From Nostoc sp. PCC 7107 (GTDB taxonomy: Bacteria > Cyanobacteriota > Cyanobacteriia > Cyanobacteriales > Nostocaceae): a stretch of DNA of 64,000 nucleotides. The stretch is taken from the NCBI RefSeq assembly GCF_000316625.1, contig NC_019676.1, positions 1,971,001 through 2,035,000 on the forward strand. The letters run 5' to 3'. The notes beneath the pieces were generated by a model. It did not search any database. It was given only the letters and a program-made list of their open reading frames with translations, and was not told the DNA's origin. The position numbers were made by a program, and so were the translations under genes. Shown here in pieces: positions 44,310-54,473 of the stretch; within the stretch, counting starts at the first letter, position 1; each line of letters begins with the position of its first letter.

Positions 44310-45911
44310 CTAATCGTTTTTAGGAGGTTCTATGCGTTTAAAGATTGGTTGAGGATTCCCCAACAGTTGTTTATTAGATAGTAACCCCCATTTGGAATGA
44401 ATGGAAAATGGGGCAGCATTTGCTGTTTGATTTTGTTCGTTAAAGTTGATTCCAAAACCCAGCTGCTGATAAATTTCGCTACTGATATTGGGAATAACTG
44501 GTGCAAGAAGATACGCTGACAGCCTCACAGCTTCCAAAACTGCGTAAAGCACTTTTTCTACTTCCTGCTGCTTTCCTTGTTTATATAGTGACCAAGGCGC
44601 TTGATCATCAATAAACTTATTACTGGCTTGTACCAATGACAGGATAGCTTCGCAGGCTTGATTGAAAGCTAACGTCTGATATGCTTGTTGAACCTTTTCC
44701 CCTAGACCTAAGCCAATCTTTTTCAAAGGATTGTCAGCAGAAATTGTTTCATCGGAAATTGACAGTTCATTACCAGCACAGTACTTCTTCACCATGTTCA
44801 AGGAGCGATTGAGCAAATTACCTAAATCATTTGCCAAATCTGCATTTAGAACATTAATGAATCTACTTTCATTAAAATCTCCATCTTTGCCAAATTCGAT
44901 TTCCTTAAGAAAGTAATAACGAACCGCATCACTACCATATCTCTCGACTAGAGCAATAGGATCGAGGGTATTACCCAGCGCTTTACCCATTTTTTGCCCA
45001 TCTTTGGTCAAAAAACCATGGCCAAACACTCTTTCTGGCAAAGGTAAATCTGCTGACATTAACATTGCTGGCCAGTAAACTGCATGAAAGCGCAGAATGT
45101 CTTTGCCAATTAAATGCAGGTTAATCGGCCACCATGTCGCTAAAGCATTGTCTAAGGTTGGTTCAGCATCGGGTTCTAATAATGCTGTAACATAGCCCAG
45201 CAGCGCATCAAACCAGACGTATAGGGTTTGTTTTGGGTCAGTTGGTACAGGAAAACCCCAATCGAGATTAATTCGGGAAATCGAAAAGTCTTGTAAACCT
45301 CGGCTCACAAAGCTTAAGACTTCATTGCGACGGCTTTCTGGTTGAATGAAATCTGGGTGAGATTGATAAAATTGCTCTAACTGGGTTTGGTATTTTGACA
45401 GCCGAAAGAAGTAATTTTGTTCGTCGCGCCATTCAACTGGTTTATTCGTATGAATTGGACAACGCTTATCCTCTAATAATTCTCTTTCTTCTTTAAATTC
45501 CTCGCAGGCTACGCAGTACCAGCCTTTTTGTTGTCCTTGATAGATATCACCTTTTTGCCAAACTCGCTCAAAAAATTCTTTGACGATCGCTTCATGGCGA
45601 GTTGCTGTTGTCCGACTAAAGCGATCATATTGAATGTTTAATTTTTCCCATAGGCTAACGAAACTAGGGACAATCTCATCACAAAATTCTTGGGGTGCTT
45701 TTCCTAAAGACTCCGCCGAACGTTGAATTTTTTGCCCATGTTCATCTGTACCTGTTATTAGCAGTACCCGATATCCCTTAAGCTTTTGAAACCGAGCCAC
45801 TACATCTGCGGCGATCGTTGTATAAGCACTTCCAATATGTGGGACATCGTTTACATAATAGAGGGGTGTTGTCAGTGCAAATGTCTGGTCTGTTTTATCT
45901 ACTAGGTTCAT
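44310..45911 (-). CDS. metG: Methionyl-tRNA synthetase
   Basis: A 533-residue class I synthetase charging tRNA-Met. It has PLYYVNDVPHIGSAY (HIGH-like motif), a zinc-knuckle-like CVACEEFKEERELLEDKRC segment and KMGKALGNTLDP in the place of KMSKS. It lacks the C-terminal tRNA-binding dimerisation domain of the long bacterial form, as usual in cyanobacteria. It starts at the ATG at 45911. Long intergenic region upstream. Confidence 0.95.
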   Translation of the reverse strand: MNLVDKTDQTFALTTPLYYVNDVPHIGSAYTTIAADVVARFQKLKGYRVLLITGTDEHGQKIQRSAESLGKAPQEFCDEIVPSFVSLWEKLNIQYDRFSRTTATRHEAIVKEFFERVWQKGDIYQGQQKGWYCVACEEFKEERELLEDKRCPIHTNKPVEWRDEQNYFFRLSKYQTQLEQFYQSHPDFIQPESRRNEVLSFVSRGLQDFSISRINLDWGFPVPTDPKQTLYVWFDALLGYVTALLEPDAEPTLDNALATWWPINLHLIGKDILRFHAVYWPAMLMSADLPLPERVFGHGFLTKDGQKMGKALGNTLDPIALVERYGSDAVRYYFLKEIEFGKDGDFNESRFINVLNADLANDLGNLLNRSLNMVKKYCAGNELSISDETISADNPLKKIGLGLGEKVQQAYQTLAFNQACEAILSLVQASNKFIDDQAPWSLYKQGKQQEVEKVLYAVLEAVRLSAYLLAPVIPNISSEIYQQLGFGINFNEQNQTANAAPFSIHSKWGLLSNKQLLGNPQPIFKRIEPPKND

Positions 45912-46286
45912 GCAAAATAAAAATAAATTATTAAATCGTTTTTTAATTAATTATCAAGGCAAAACCAAGCAATTATATAACATTACTATCGCTTTTTCAA
46001 AGTTCCTCTTAATATTAGCAAATTTCTAGAGTTCAGAAATGTTTGGTCATCAGTACAGATCTAGCCAATTCTTGCAATAAAAACCGAAACTCTAATTTCA
46101 TATCCTTGAACTGATGCTATTTCTTACATCGTATTGTGACTAAAAGTACAATGCTCCAAACATAGAAAAATCATTTGCTTTTAATAGATAAGACATTTCT
46201 ATCCTAGGACGGTCGTAGTATTAGTAAAGAAATGTAAAAATTAAGTCAAGATAAACTACGATATTTTCCCAAAAATATATTTAGAT
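45912..46286. other. Intergenic region between metG and acyltransferase genes
   Basis: 375 AT-rich bases between divergent genes. It should contain both promoters. I cannot name a box or RNA with confidence. Confidence 0.4.
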
Positions 46287-47012
46287 ATGAGTCTAAATAG
46301 CCCATTGGACATTTCTCGCTTACTCTTAGCAACGTTTTCTACACGAATGTTTCGCTATTACGAGGATCGCATTCCTGATGATGCAAGTTTGTTAATAGTG
46401 AGCAATCATCGCAGCTTTATGGATGCGATGATTTTAATGTCAGCTTTATCAAGTCCGATTCGTTTTGCTTGCCATCACTATATGGGACAAGTCCCAATTT
46501 TGCGAGAGATTGTCACAGGACAATTAGGTTGTTTTCCTTTAGATATCAATCAAAACCGGCAGCAAAGCTTTTTTGTCCAATCACAGATGCTATTACAGTC
46601 TAAACAGATGGTAGGAGTGTTTCCGGAAGGGGCTGAACCAATGGTGCAATCGACTCCAGCATCTGTAGTTGGGGAATTTCAGCGGGGATTTGCCCATTTG
46701 GCTTTGCGTTCTGGCGTACCAGACTTAGCAATTTTACCAATTGCGATCGCCTCTTTAGAAGAAGTCAACACTACAGCTTTTCCCCTAAAAATTTTGAGTT
46801 TGTTCGACCCTTCTGAACCTTTATTTAATCAATATGGATGGCACCCATTAGTAATATATCAACGGGTGGCTATACTAATTGGTCGTCCTTATTGGATTAC
46901 AAACGCTCATCAACACCAATATCATGGAAAACAAGCAAAAAATGTGGTCTCTGAGCTAACCGAACACTGCCACAGTGAAATTGCAAATTTACTCCAGCAA
47001 GGATGTTATTGA
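46287..47012 (+). CDS. Lysophospholipid acyltransferase-like protein (PlsC/LPLAT fold)
   Basis: A 241-residue acyltransferase with motif I NHRSFMD (Hx4D), GCFPLDINQNRQQSFF and motif III FPEGAEP. The alpha/beta hydrolase gene follows on the same strand. In plant phytyl ester synthases (and Slr2103 in Synechocystis) a hydrolase and an acyltransferase of these types are fused, so the pair may make acyl esters of phytol or plastoquinol; here they are separate genes. The alternative is ordinary lysophosphatidic acid acylation, for which another gene (55484-56122) exists. Confidence 0.8.
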   Translation: MSLNSPLDISRLLLATFSTRMFRYYEDRIPDDASLLIVSNHRSFMDAMILMSALSSPIRFACHHYMGQVPILREIVTGQLGCFPLDINQNRQQSFFVQSQMLLQSKQMVGVFPEGAEPMVQSTPASVVGEFQRGFAHLALRSGVPDLAILPIAIASLEEVNTTAFPLKILSLFDPSEPLFNQYGWHPLVIYQRVAILIGRPYWITNAHQHQYHGKQAKNVVSELTEHCHSEIANLLQQGCY

Positions 47013-47333
47013 TGTACAAACCAGCAGAAAAACATTAATCGCGGCAATTTTTTGCTATTTTTACTCTCTGGCTAATTGTAATTTGTTGCCTAGTTTTGAT
47101 GTATCTTGCTAAATATTCTTTGATATTATCTGCTCATAAGATTGAGTTATCTTTATGAGAAATTTATCTTATATTTAAGTGAGTTTTTATTGGCTGAGTT
47201 ATGATTTTAACAGAGTTTTGTCTGTGATACTGTAACGAATCTAGGAACCAATCGCCCAAATCAAAAGATAGTTATTGTGTGCAGTGTATGCAGGTAAATC
47301 TATCAAAATCGCCAAGGAAATCGAAATTGTAAA
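47013..47333. other. Intergenic region
   Basis: 320 AT-rich bases with no evident gene or terminator. The length suggests the hydrolase gene has its own promoter rather than being strictly co-transcribed. Confidence 0.4.
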
Positions 47334-48161
47334 ATGCCACAAGTTGAGCTAAAGCCGTGTTTTCTGACTCCGAAACGAGTCCAAGCAGAGTATCCATTGT
47401 TTGTTTATTTACCGGGAATGGATGGCACTGGTGAACTGTTGCGATCGCAAACATCTGGGTTAGAAGCTGGCTTTGATGTGCGCTGTTTGGCGATCCCCAG
47501 AAAAGACCTGACAACATGGGAAGAATTAACTAAAAATGTCTTGGACTTAATTCATGCAGAATTAGAGAAAAGTTCCCAAAGACCAGTTTATCTGTGTGGG
47601 GAATCATTCGGCGGCTGCTTGGCGATGAAAGTAGCCACCAAAGCGGCGCATTTGTTTAAACGCATAATTCTCATTAACCCAGCCTCAGCTTTTCGCCTGC
47701 GTCCATTTTTAGATTGGGCATCCCAGATAACATACTTAGTGCCAGAATCTTTTTATGATGTCGGCGCATTGGGATTATTACCGTTTCTGGCATCTTTAGA
47801 ACGGATGACTAGAAGCGATCGCCACGAACTGCTAAAAACCATGCGTTCCGTACCATCAGCAACAGTTAACTGGCGGTTGGCTTTATTGAGAGAATTTGCA
47901 GTTGATGATAGCCACTTACGCCGCTTAACTCAACAAGTGTTGTTAATTGCTGGTGCAGGCGATCGGCTTTTACCTTCTGTAGACGAAGTGAAGCGGATAG
48001 CTAGTATATTACCTAATGCTGAAGTTTTGGTGCTGCCAGACAGTGGACATGCCTGTTTGCTAGAAAAAGATATCAATCTCTATGAAATTCTCAAAAACAA
48101 TAACTTTTTAGAAACCAGGGATCATAAATTTTACAAATTACAAGTCAAAGAAGTAGGTTGA
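47334..48161 (+). CDS. Alpha/beta hydrolase, phytyl ester synthase-like
   Basis: A 275-residue hydrolase with the oxyanion segment VYLPGMDGTG, nucleophile elbow LCGESFGGC, Asp in AGAGDRLLPS and catalytic His in DSGHACL. The combination LPGMDGTGELL with GESFGGCLA is close to the esterase half of plant phytyl ester synthases (PES1/2). It starts with ATG at 47334. Its neighbour upstream supplies an acyltransferase domain of the kind found in the other half. The actual substrate is inferred. Confidence 0.82.
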   Translation: MPQVELKPCFLTPKRVQAEYPLFVYLPGMDGTGELLRSQTSGLEAGFDVRCLAIPRKDLTTWEELTKNVLDLIHAELEKSSQRPVYLCGESFGGCLAMKVATKAAHLFKRIILINPASAFRLRPFLDWASQITYLVPESFYDVGALGLLPFLASLERMTRSDRHELLKTMRSVPSATVNWRLALLREFAVDDSHLRRLTQQVLLIAGAGDRLLPSVDEVKRIASILPNAEVLVLPDSGHACLLEKDINLYEILKNNNFLETRDHKFYKLQVKEVG

Positions 48162-48220
48162 GCTTAAGTAGTTCGACAAAAATAAACTCCTTGTTCTCTC
48201 TACGCCTCCGGTGACTGAGT

Positions 48221-48251
48221 TTCGACTACGCGGTAGTTTAGCGTAGTCGAA
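48221..48251. repeat. Inverted repeat hairpin
   Basis: TTCGACTACGC at 48221-48231 pairs exactly with 48241-48251 around a 9-nt loop. It resembles the dispersed GTCGAAGT-type elements of Nostoc genomes and lies about 60 bases after the hydrolase gene. Confidence 0.6.
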
Positions 48252-48369
48252 GTATGCCCTTCTGTGTGAGATAAATTATGCCCCAAATACACCACAAACT
48301 TGTACTTGTTGGGAGATGCCAAGTCGCTCTAAATTTCGCTACAAACAGACTAGAGTGACTGGCAAAAAA

Positions 48370-49521
48370 ATGACAGAACAACCCCAAAAAAAACCAGAAG
48401 TAGAAATCACCCATCAAACATTCGCCACAGAAAAATTATCCCTATTCGACTCTTTAGCCACCACTGGTAAAACATTTATCGATACAGCCTGGGGATTTGG
48501 CGTAGCCGCGACAAGACAAACACATCAATTATTTGGACAAGCTACTCAAACTACTGGAGAGATAGTCAATTATCTAAATCAAAATTGGCTAATTCGCAAA
48601 CTATCAGGATTTTTAAATCTTAATTGGTTGATTGGTGCTAGTGAACACGTTGATTTAGACAAAGCCGCCGCCGCAGTCAAAAAACTCAAGCAACAGCATC
48701 CCCAAGAATCACCGAGCCAAATTTCTCACCGCATCATGCTAGAAACAGCCACAAAAGCTGGGGGAATTGGATTTGCCAGTAGTATTTTACCAGGGGTAGC
48801 AGCAGCTTTATTAGCAGTTGATTTAGCTGCAACAATGAAATTACAGTCAGAAATGCTATATCAAATTGCAGCGGCTTATGATCTAGATTTAAAAGATCCA
48901 GCCCGAAAAGGTGAGGTTTTAACAATTTTTGGTCTGGGTTTGGGTGGGAATCGACTGGTGAAAGCCGCCGGACTAGCCTTACTACGAAATGTGCCTTTTG
49001 CTGGTGCAGCGATCGCCACTAGTTCTAATGCTGCTTTAAGCTATTCTATAGGTTATGCCGCTTGTCGATTTTACGAAGCCAAACTAGATGAGTCCGTTTC
49101 TCTAACATCGCCAGACACTTTGGCAAACCTCAAAGCCGAAAGTGAAAATTACTTAGAAATGGCGATCGCTCAACAAGCAATCATGGATAAAATTCTAGTC
49201 CATATCATCCTTGCTAGTCATCCCGAAAAGACCTGGGAAAAAATCTTACCAGAATTACAGGCATTAAACCTCAGCCCCAACTCACTGAGTGCGATCGCCA
49301 ACAATATCAAATCACCCCAACCTTTAGATACATTACTCAATCAACTCAACCGTGATTTTGCTATTCCTTTGTTGGCACAGTGCCAAAGAATTACTCAAAT
49401 TGATCGTCAAACTACAGCAGTAGAACAAGAAATAATTAGTGCGATCGCCAATAAATTTGATATTGACTCGACTTCAGTGGTGTCAATAGTGAATACTTCT
49501 GATTCCAACACTAGCCTCTAG
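48370..49521 (+). CDS. EcsC-like membrane-associated protein
   Basis: About 383 residues from the ATG at 48370 (MTEQPQKKPEVEITHQTFA); an ATG 54 bases upstream adds a basic stretch and cannot be excluded. The core holds ETATKAGGIGFASSILPGVA, AALLAVDLAATMKLQSEMLY, AAAYDLDLKDPARKGEVLT and GGNRLVKAAGLALLRNVPFA, with hydrophobic segments that look EcsC-like. The function is unknown. The N-terminal region repeats short amphipathic motifs (WGFGVAATRQTHQLFGQATQ). Confidence 0.65.
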   Translation: MTEQPQKKPEVEITHQTFATEKLSLFDSLATTGKTFIDTAWGFGVAATRQTHQLFGQATQTTGEIVNYLNQNWLIRKLSGFLNLNWLIGASEHVDLDKAAAAVKKLKQQHPQESPSQISHRIMLETATKAGGIGFASSILPGVAAALLAVDLAATMKLQSEMLYQIAAAYDLDLKDPARKGEVLTIFGLGLGGNRLVKAAGLALLRNVPFAGAAIATSSNAALSYSIGYAACRFYEAKLDESVSLTSPDTLANLKAESENYLEMAIAQQAIMDKILVHIILASHPEKTWEKILPELQALNLSPNSLSAIANNIKSPQPLDTLLNQLNRDFAIPLLAQCQRITQIDRQTTAVEQEIISAIANKFDIDSTSVVSIVNTSDSNTSL

Positions 49522-49631
49522 CTTCCAGTCCCTAGTACAACACAGCGGAAATAAAGATACCATTTCAAGTTAGTTAAAAGCTTGTGATATGAGGTTTTTT
49601 ACTTTTTACTTCCACGTAGCGCTACTAGTCT

Positions 49632-50336
49632 CTATTCTTGTTCAATTTGCTCAGGATCAATACCCAATTCTCGGAGGCGTTGCTTTAATTGTTCTACTTG
49701 CTGTTCTGCTTGCTGTCGAGCTAAATTTTCGGCATCTACCCTTTGTTGCGTTTCTCGGAGTGCTTGTGCTAGTTCTGTCGGATTCAGGAGCTTTTCCCCT
49801 GTATCTTCTCGGTAAAAACCAATCAGTTCTCCTTCTACCTGCAACCGCAATCCTAGAGGTTCACTGCGATTGTCCGTAATCAACTCATATACATCTTGCC
49901 GTAACCGATAACCTTGTAACTGTCCCTGTACCCATTCGCCCTTGGGGTCAAATAACCAGTATTCTTTGACACCAAGTTGCTCGTACAAAATCTTCTTAAA
50001 TTCTTGATCGTGATTTTTTGTTCCTGCCGAAGTCATTTCAAAAATCACCGATGGGACTTCCCCTTCTTCCCACACCTTATAATTATCTCGACCACCAGGG
50101 GCGACATTAAAAATCACCATCACATCTGGGGCAACTCGCAACTTGGGAAATCCTTGGGAATAGTAGAGAAACTGATTAGCGAGGACTGTTGCCTGTTGTC
50201 CTGCCAAATACTGGCGGAGAACTTCTAACGTCGCCAGTAATACACATAGATGGGCATAGCTTTCTGCCACAGGTTCACCATCAGAACTAGGATAGAACAC
50301 TTCTGAGCGTTGGTTTGAAGATAAGGCTGAGGTCAT
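49632..50336 (-). CDS. Uma2 family (PD-(D/E)XK-like) endonuclease
   Basis: About 234 residues from the ATG at 50336. Active-site-type motifs are VAPDVMVIF, VPSVIFEMTS (DxE-like) and GVKEYWLFDP. Uma2 proteins are abundant in cyanobacteria, and their biological role is not settled. The C-terminus is a coiled coil rich in Glu, Gln and Arg (QQVEQLKQRLRELGIDPEQ), as in many family members. The start was moved 11 codons inward from the longest frame because those residues lack family likeness. It appears monocistronic. Confidence 0.85.
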   Translation of the reverse strand: MTSALSSNQRSEVFYPSSDGEPVAESYAHLCVLLATLEVLRQYLAGQQATVLANQFLYYSQGFPKLRVAPDVMVIFNVAPGGRDNYKVWEEGEVPSVIFEMTSAGTKNHDQEFKKILYEQLGVKEYWLFDPKGEWVQGQLQGYRLRQDVYELITDNRSEPLGLRLQVEGELIGFYREDTGEKLLNPTELAQALRETQQRVDAENLARQQAEQQVEQLKQRLRELGIDPEQIEQE

Positions 50337-50520
50337 AATCACGCCATACAGAAGGTTGGAATGTTTCAATTATAAAAGTCATTGGTCATTTGTCTTTTGT
50401 CATTGGTCAATAGCCAAAAGCTCAAGCTTGAAATAATCTTTCAGACTTCATACTTCCCTTCACACTTCAAAATTTTGAGCAATACTGGTACAAGAAGGAA
50501 TCTTTAAACAAAATCCCAAC

Positions 50521-51999
50521 ATGGCAGCAATTCAACTCAATAATCAGCCTCTGCTGGAGTGGGCAGGCGATAGTTTGGCAATTGGATTATTTGAAGATGC
50601 AGTAGAGTTAACAGGTGAACTGGCGACTTTAAATGACAAGTTTGCTGGCATTTTAAAAGAAGTAATTGCCGAAGAAGAATTTACAGCCAAAGCCAACAGC
50701 ACTGTCTTCACCCGTGTCAGTGGCGGTGGTGCAGTTAAAAAAATAATTTTAGTCGGCTTAGGAAAACCAGACGCGCTGAAAGCAGATAGTCTGCGGCGGG
50801 CGGCGGCGGCGGCGGCTAAGGTTGCCAAAAAACAAAAAACAAAAACTCTCGGATTTAGCTTTCCTTTGTGGAATAACGACCCAGATGCTACAGCCCAAGC
50901 GATCGCGGAAGGTGTACAGTTGGCGTTATACCAAGATGTGCGCTTTAAATCAGAACCAGACGATAAAGCTTCAAAGGTCGAAACAGTAGAATTGCTGGGT
51001 TTCGAGGGGCAAGAACCGGCAATTACCCGTGCAAATCAAATTGTATCCGGGGTAATTTTGGCGAGAGAGTTGGTTGCAGCCCCAGCCAACGCAGTTACGC
51101 CTATTACAATGGCAGAGACAGCCCAAGCGATCGCCAAAGACTACGGTTTACAACTACAAATACTCGAAAAAGAAGATTGTGAAAAGCTGGGTATGGGTGC
51201 TTTTTTGGGAGTTGCCCTAGCCTCTGACTTACCACCGAAATTCATTCACCTCACTTACAAGCCAGAAGGCACACCGACAAAAAAACTCGCCATTATTGGT
51301 AAAGGTTTAACCTTTGATTCTGGTGGATTAAATATTAAAGGTGCAGGTAGCGGCATCGAAACCATGAAAATTGATATGGGTGGTGCAGCGGCAACCTTGG
51401 GTGCGGCAAAAGCGATCGCTCAACTTAAACCTGATGCCGAAGTTCACTTTATCTCCGCCGTTACCGAAAACATGATTAGCGGTCGCGCCATGCACCCAGG
51501 CGACATCCTTACCGCCTCTAACGGCAAAACCATCGAAGTGAATAACACCGATGCTGAAGGGCGTTTAACCTTAGCTGACGCTTTGGTATATACAGATAAA
51601 TTAGGCGTAGATGCGATCGTTGATTTAGCCACCCTCACAGGTGCTAACGTCATCGCTTTAGGTGAAGACATTGCAGGTTTATACACTCCTGATGATGCTT
51701 TAGCTGCTCAGATAGAAAACGCCTCTGCCACATCCGGCGAAAAAATTTGGCGAATGCCAATGGAAGAGAAGTATTTTGAAGGCTTGAAATCTGGCATTGC
51801 GGATATGAAAAACACCGGGCCACGTCCTGGTGGTTCTATCACCGCTGCCCTCTTTCTCAAGCAGTTCGTCAAAGATACCCCTTGGGCGCACTTAGATATT
51901 GCTGGGCCAGTATGGGCAGATAAAGAAAATGGCTACAATGGCTCCGGTGCAACAGGCTACGGTGTACGAATGTTAGTTGATTGGGTACTCAATCAATAA
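50521..51999 (+). CDS. pepA: Leucyl aminopeptidase (M17)
   Basis: A 492-residue cytosolic metallo-aminopeptidase removing N-terminal residues, notably Leu, from peptides. Signature motifs are [23 protein letters not shown] and [15 protein letters not shown], which carry the two-metal ligands, with the usual C-terminal [14 protein letters not shown]. The length and start ([14 protein letters not shown]) fit. The upstream Uma2 gene points the other way. Downstream is a palindromic dispersed repeat and then plsX. Confidence 0.95.
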   Translation: MAAIQLNNQPLLEWAGDSLAIGLFEDAVELTGELATLNDKFAGILKEVIAEEEFTAKANSTVFTRVSGGGAVKKIILVGLGKPDALKADSLRRAAAAAAKVAKKQKTKTLGFSFPLWNNDPDATAQAIAEGVQLALYQDVRFKSEPDDKASKVETVELLGFEGQEPAITRANQIVSGVILARELVAAPANAVTPITMAETAQAIAKDYGLQLQILEKEDCEKLGMGAFLGVALASDLPPKFIHLTYKPEGTPTKKLAIIGKGLTFDSGGLNIKGAGSGIETMKIDMGGAAATLGAAKAIAQLKPDAEVHFISAVTENMISGRAMHPGDILTASNGKTIEVNNTDAEGRLTLADALVYTDKLGVDAIVDLATLTGANVIALGEDIAGLYTPDDALAAQIENASATSGEKIWRMPMEEKYFEGLKSGIADMKNTGPRPGGSITAALFLKQFVKDTPWAHLDIAGPVWADKENGYNGSGATGYGVRMLVDWVLNQ

Positions 52000-52062
52000 A
52001 AAGTTAAAACTCAAAAGTAAAAAGGCAAAATAATCTTTGTTTTACTTTTGCCCTTCGGGTTC

Positions 52063-52102
52063 GCCAGTCGCTCATGGGGGGAACCCCCAAGACCGCGCTG
52101 GC
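52063..52102. repeat. Palindromic dispersed element, copy 2
   Basis: A 40-base relative of 29734-29774, starting GCCAGTCGCT, with GGGGAACCCCC inside and ending CGCGCTGGC, then TCACCTT. Flanked on both sides by TTTACTTTT-type heptamers. Confidence 0.7.
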
Positions 52103-52257
52103 TCACCTTTTTACTTTTAACTTATCGCGTGTTATCTTGGGCTTGCCGCCAAAATCAAGTTGCAATAGTAACAACAGTAATTTGGCAGTTAGAAAGTTAC
52201 GGTTTTTTAACAAAGCCAATCTGGTAAAATTTGTAAGGTTTCTAGAAGCTCTGAGCA

Positions 52258-53283
52258 ATGGGATCGACTTGCGCACGGATAGCAATTGACGCGATGGGGG
52301 GGGATCATGCACCTAAAGAAATCGTTGCTGGTGCATTACGCGCCAGTGAAGAATTGGGTGTAAAAGTCTTGTTGGTAGGTGATCCCCAACAAATTAAAGC
52401 TGTCATGCCGCCAAAAACTACTTTGGAGAGGGTGGAGATAGTTCCTGCTGAAGAAGCGATCGCTATGGATGAGGAGCCTTTAAATGCCGTTAGACGCAAA
52501 CGCAAGGCTTCAATCAATGTAGCGATGGATTTGGTAAAAAATCAGCAGGCGGATGCTGTATTTTCTGCTGGACACTCTGGGGCAGCTATGGCAGCAGCAT
52601 TGCTGCGCTTAGGAAGATTGCCAGGAATTGATCGCCCAGCAATTGGCACGGTTTTCCCGACGATTATGGCTGGCAAGCCAGTGTTGATACTGGATGTGGG
52701 CGCAAATGTAGACTGCCGTCCTAAGTTTTTAGAGCAGTTTGCTGTCATGGGTTCGATTTACAGCCAATATGTTTTGGGTACAAACACACCCAAAGTCGGG
52801 TTATTGAATATTGGCGAAGAAGATACTAAAGGTAATGAGCAAGCGCTCCGCGCCCACGAGCTACTGCGAGAAAATTCTCATATTAATTTTGTTGGTAATG
52901 CCGAAGGGCGTGATGTCCTTTCTGGTGAATTTGATGTGATTGTCTGCGATGGTTTTGTGGGTAATGTGTTACTAAAATTTGCCGAATCTCTGGGAGGAGT
53001 AATTCTGCAAATTCTCCGAGAAGAACTGCCACAAGGATTGCACGGTCAAATTGGCACAGCACTGTTAAAACCAAATCTCAAGCGAATTAAGCAGCGCATG
53101 GATCATGCGGAGCATGGAGGTGCTTTACTGTTAGGTGTGGCTGGAGTTTGTTTCATCGGCCACGGCAGTTCGCAAGCACCTTCAATTTTTAGTGCAATAC
53201 GGATGGCCAAAGAAGCAGTAGATAATCAGGTACTAGAAAGGCTTCATTCCCAATACGAAATCCTACAGCGTGATAGCGGTTAG
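52258..53283 (+). CDS. plsX: Phosphate acyltransferase PlsX
   Basis: A 341-residue enzyme converting acyl-ACP to acyl-phosphate at the start of phospholipid synthesis. IAIDAMGGDHAP at the N-terminus is the family signature, followed by AEEAIAMDEEPLNAVR and VLDVGANVDC, with GDGFVGNVLLKFAES near the end. First gene of a run with fabH, fabD and a plsC-like gene on the same strand, matching the conserved bacterial plsX-fabH-fabD order. Confidence 0.95.
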   Translation: MGSTCARIAIDAMGGDHAPKEIVAGALRASEELGVKVLLVGDPQQIKAVMPPKTTLERVEIVPAEEAIAMDEEPLNAVRRKRKASINVAMDLVKNQQADAVFSAGHSGAAMAAALLRLGRLPGIDRPAIGTVFPTIMAGKPVLILDVGANVDCRPKFLEQFAVMGSIYSQYVLGTNTPKVGLLNIGEEDTKGNEQALRAHELLRENSHINFVGNAEGRDVLSGEFDVIVCDGFVGNVLLKFAESLGGVILQILREELPQGLHGQIGTALLKPNLKRIKQRMDHAEHGGALLLGVAGVCFIGHGSSQAPSIFSAIRMAKEAVDNQVLERLHSQYEILQRDSG

Positions 53284-53375
53284 TAATGGGTTAGTTGTCA
53301 TGCGTCATTTGTTCTTTGTTGTGGCAAAACAGCAGAGACTAATGATCAAAATGCTGAGAGCTTGGGAGAGCAGGA

Positions 53376-54368
53376 GTGCAAAAGTTAGGCATAGCATTTA
53401 CAGGAAGTGGCTCGGCAGTTCCCGAAACTTCCCTCGATAACCAGGCGCTAACAGCACTGGTTGAAACATCAGATGAGTGGATTACCACAAGAACCGGGAT
53501 TCGTCAACGACGAGTATCACAACCGTCAGATTCCTTGAGTTCGTTGGCAGCGGCGGCTGGTCGTCGAGCGATCGCATCTGCTGGAATTCAAGCTACTGAT
53601 ATAGATATGATTTTGCTGGCAACATCTACCCCTGATGATTTGTTTGGCACCGCTTGTAAAGTACAGGCTGAGTTGGGCGCGACGAAAGCCGTAGCCTTTG
53701 ACATAACTGCCGCTTGTTCTGGCTTTGTATTTGGGCTAGTAACAGCTGCCCAATACATCAGAACCGGTGTATATCAGAATGTACTTCTGATTGGGGCAGA
53801 CATCCTCTCTCGATGGGTAGATTGGCAAGACCGCAGGACTTGTATTCTATTTGGTGATGGGGCGGGAGCAGTCGTTTTACAGGCTTGTGAAAGCGATCGC
53901 CTCTTAGGATTTGCCCTCAAAAGTGACGGAACGCAAAATCATTACCTCAACCTTGGCTATACAGCTACTGCTCAAGAAATACTCCCAAATATCAACGTTT
54001 CTCAAGGGCATTACCAACCCATCACCATGAACGGCAAAGAAGTATACCGCTTTGCCGTGCAGAAAGTCCCAGAAATTATTGATAAAGCCTTATTTGAAGC
54101 TAATTTGACTGTTGACCAAATAGATTGGCTCATCTTACATCAAGCCAATCAGCGGATTCTGGATGCTGTTGCTCAACGGCTAGGAATTTCCCCACAGAAA
54201 GTTATTAGTAATCTGGCAAATTACGGCAATACTTCTGCTGCTTCTATTCCTCTCGCCTTAGATGAAGCAGTGCAACAAGGTAAAATTCAACCCAATAACA
54301 TCATTGCAGCATCCGGCTTTGGCGCAGGTCTTACCTGGGGTGCAGCAATTTTTCAATGGGGAAAATAA
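53376..54368 (+). CDS. fabH: Beta-ketoacyl-ACP synthase III
   Basis: A 330-residue initiator of fatty-acid synthesis condensing acetyl-CoA with malonyl-ACP. The active-site Cys is in DITAACSGF, His in LILHQANQRI and Asn in NLANYGNTSAASIP. The start is GTG at 53376 (MQKLGIAFTGSGSAVPE). It lies 92 bases after plsX. Confidence 0.95.
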   Translation: MQKLGIAFTGSGSAVPETSLDNQALTALVETSDEWITTRTGIRQRRVSQPSDSLSSLAAAAGRRAIASAGIQATDIDMILLATSTPDDLFGTACKVQAELGATKAVAFDITAACSGFVFGLVTAAQYIRTGVYQNVLLIGADILSRWVDWQDRRTCILFGDGAGAVVLQACESDRLLGFALKSDGTQNHYLNLGYTATAQEILPNINVSQGHYQPITMNGKEVYRFAVQKVPEIIDKALFEANLTVDQIDWLILHQANQRILDAVAQRLGISPQKVISNLANYGNTSAASIPLALDEAVQQGKIQPNNIIAASGFGAGLTWGAAIFQWGK

Positions 54369-54381
54369 TATTTTGTCCTAA

Positions 54382-54418
54382 GTCATTAGTCATGTGTCCT
54401 GTGTAAATGACTAATGAC
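54382..54418. repeat. Inverted repeat between fabH and fabD
   Basis: GTCATTAGTCAT at 54382-54393 pairs exactly with 54407-54418 around a 13-nt loop. Similar GTCATT-type words occur near 50381-50410. It may be a processing site or a weak terminator inside the operon. Confidence 0.55.
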
Positions 54419-54473
54419 CAATACTCATTTACTTTCAAACTTCATACTTCAGACTTCATACTTCTGTTGACCA

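Noticed and set aside
49589-49879. Hydrophobic plus-strand frame
   Set aside because: Antisense to the C-terminal half of the Uma2 gene, which has clear family motifs.
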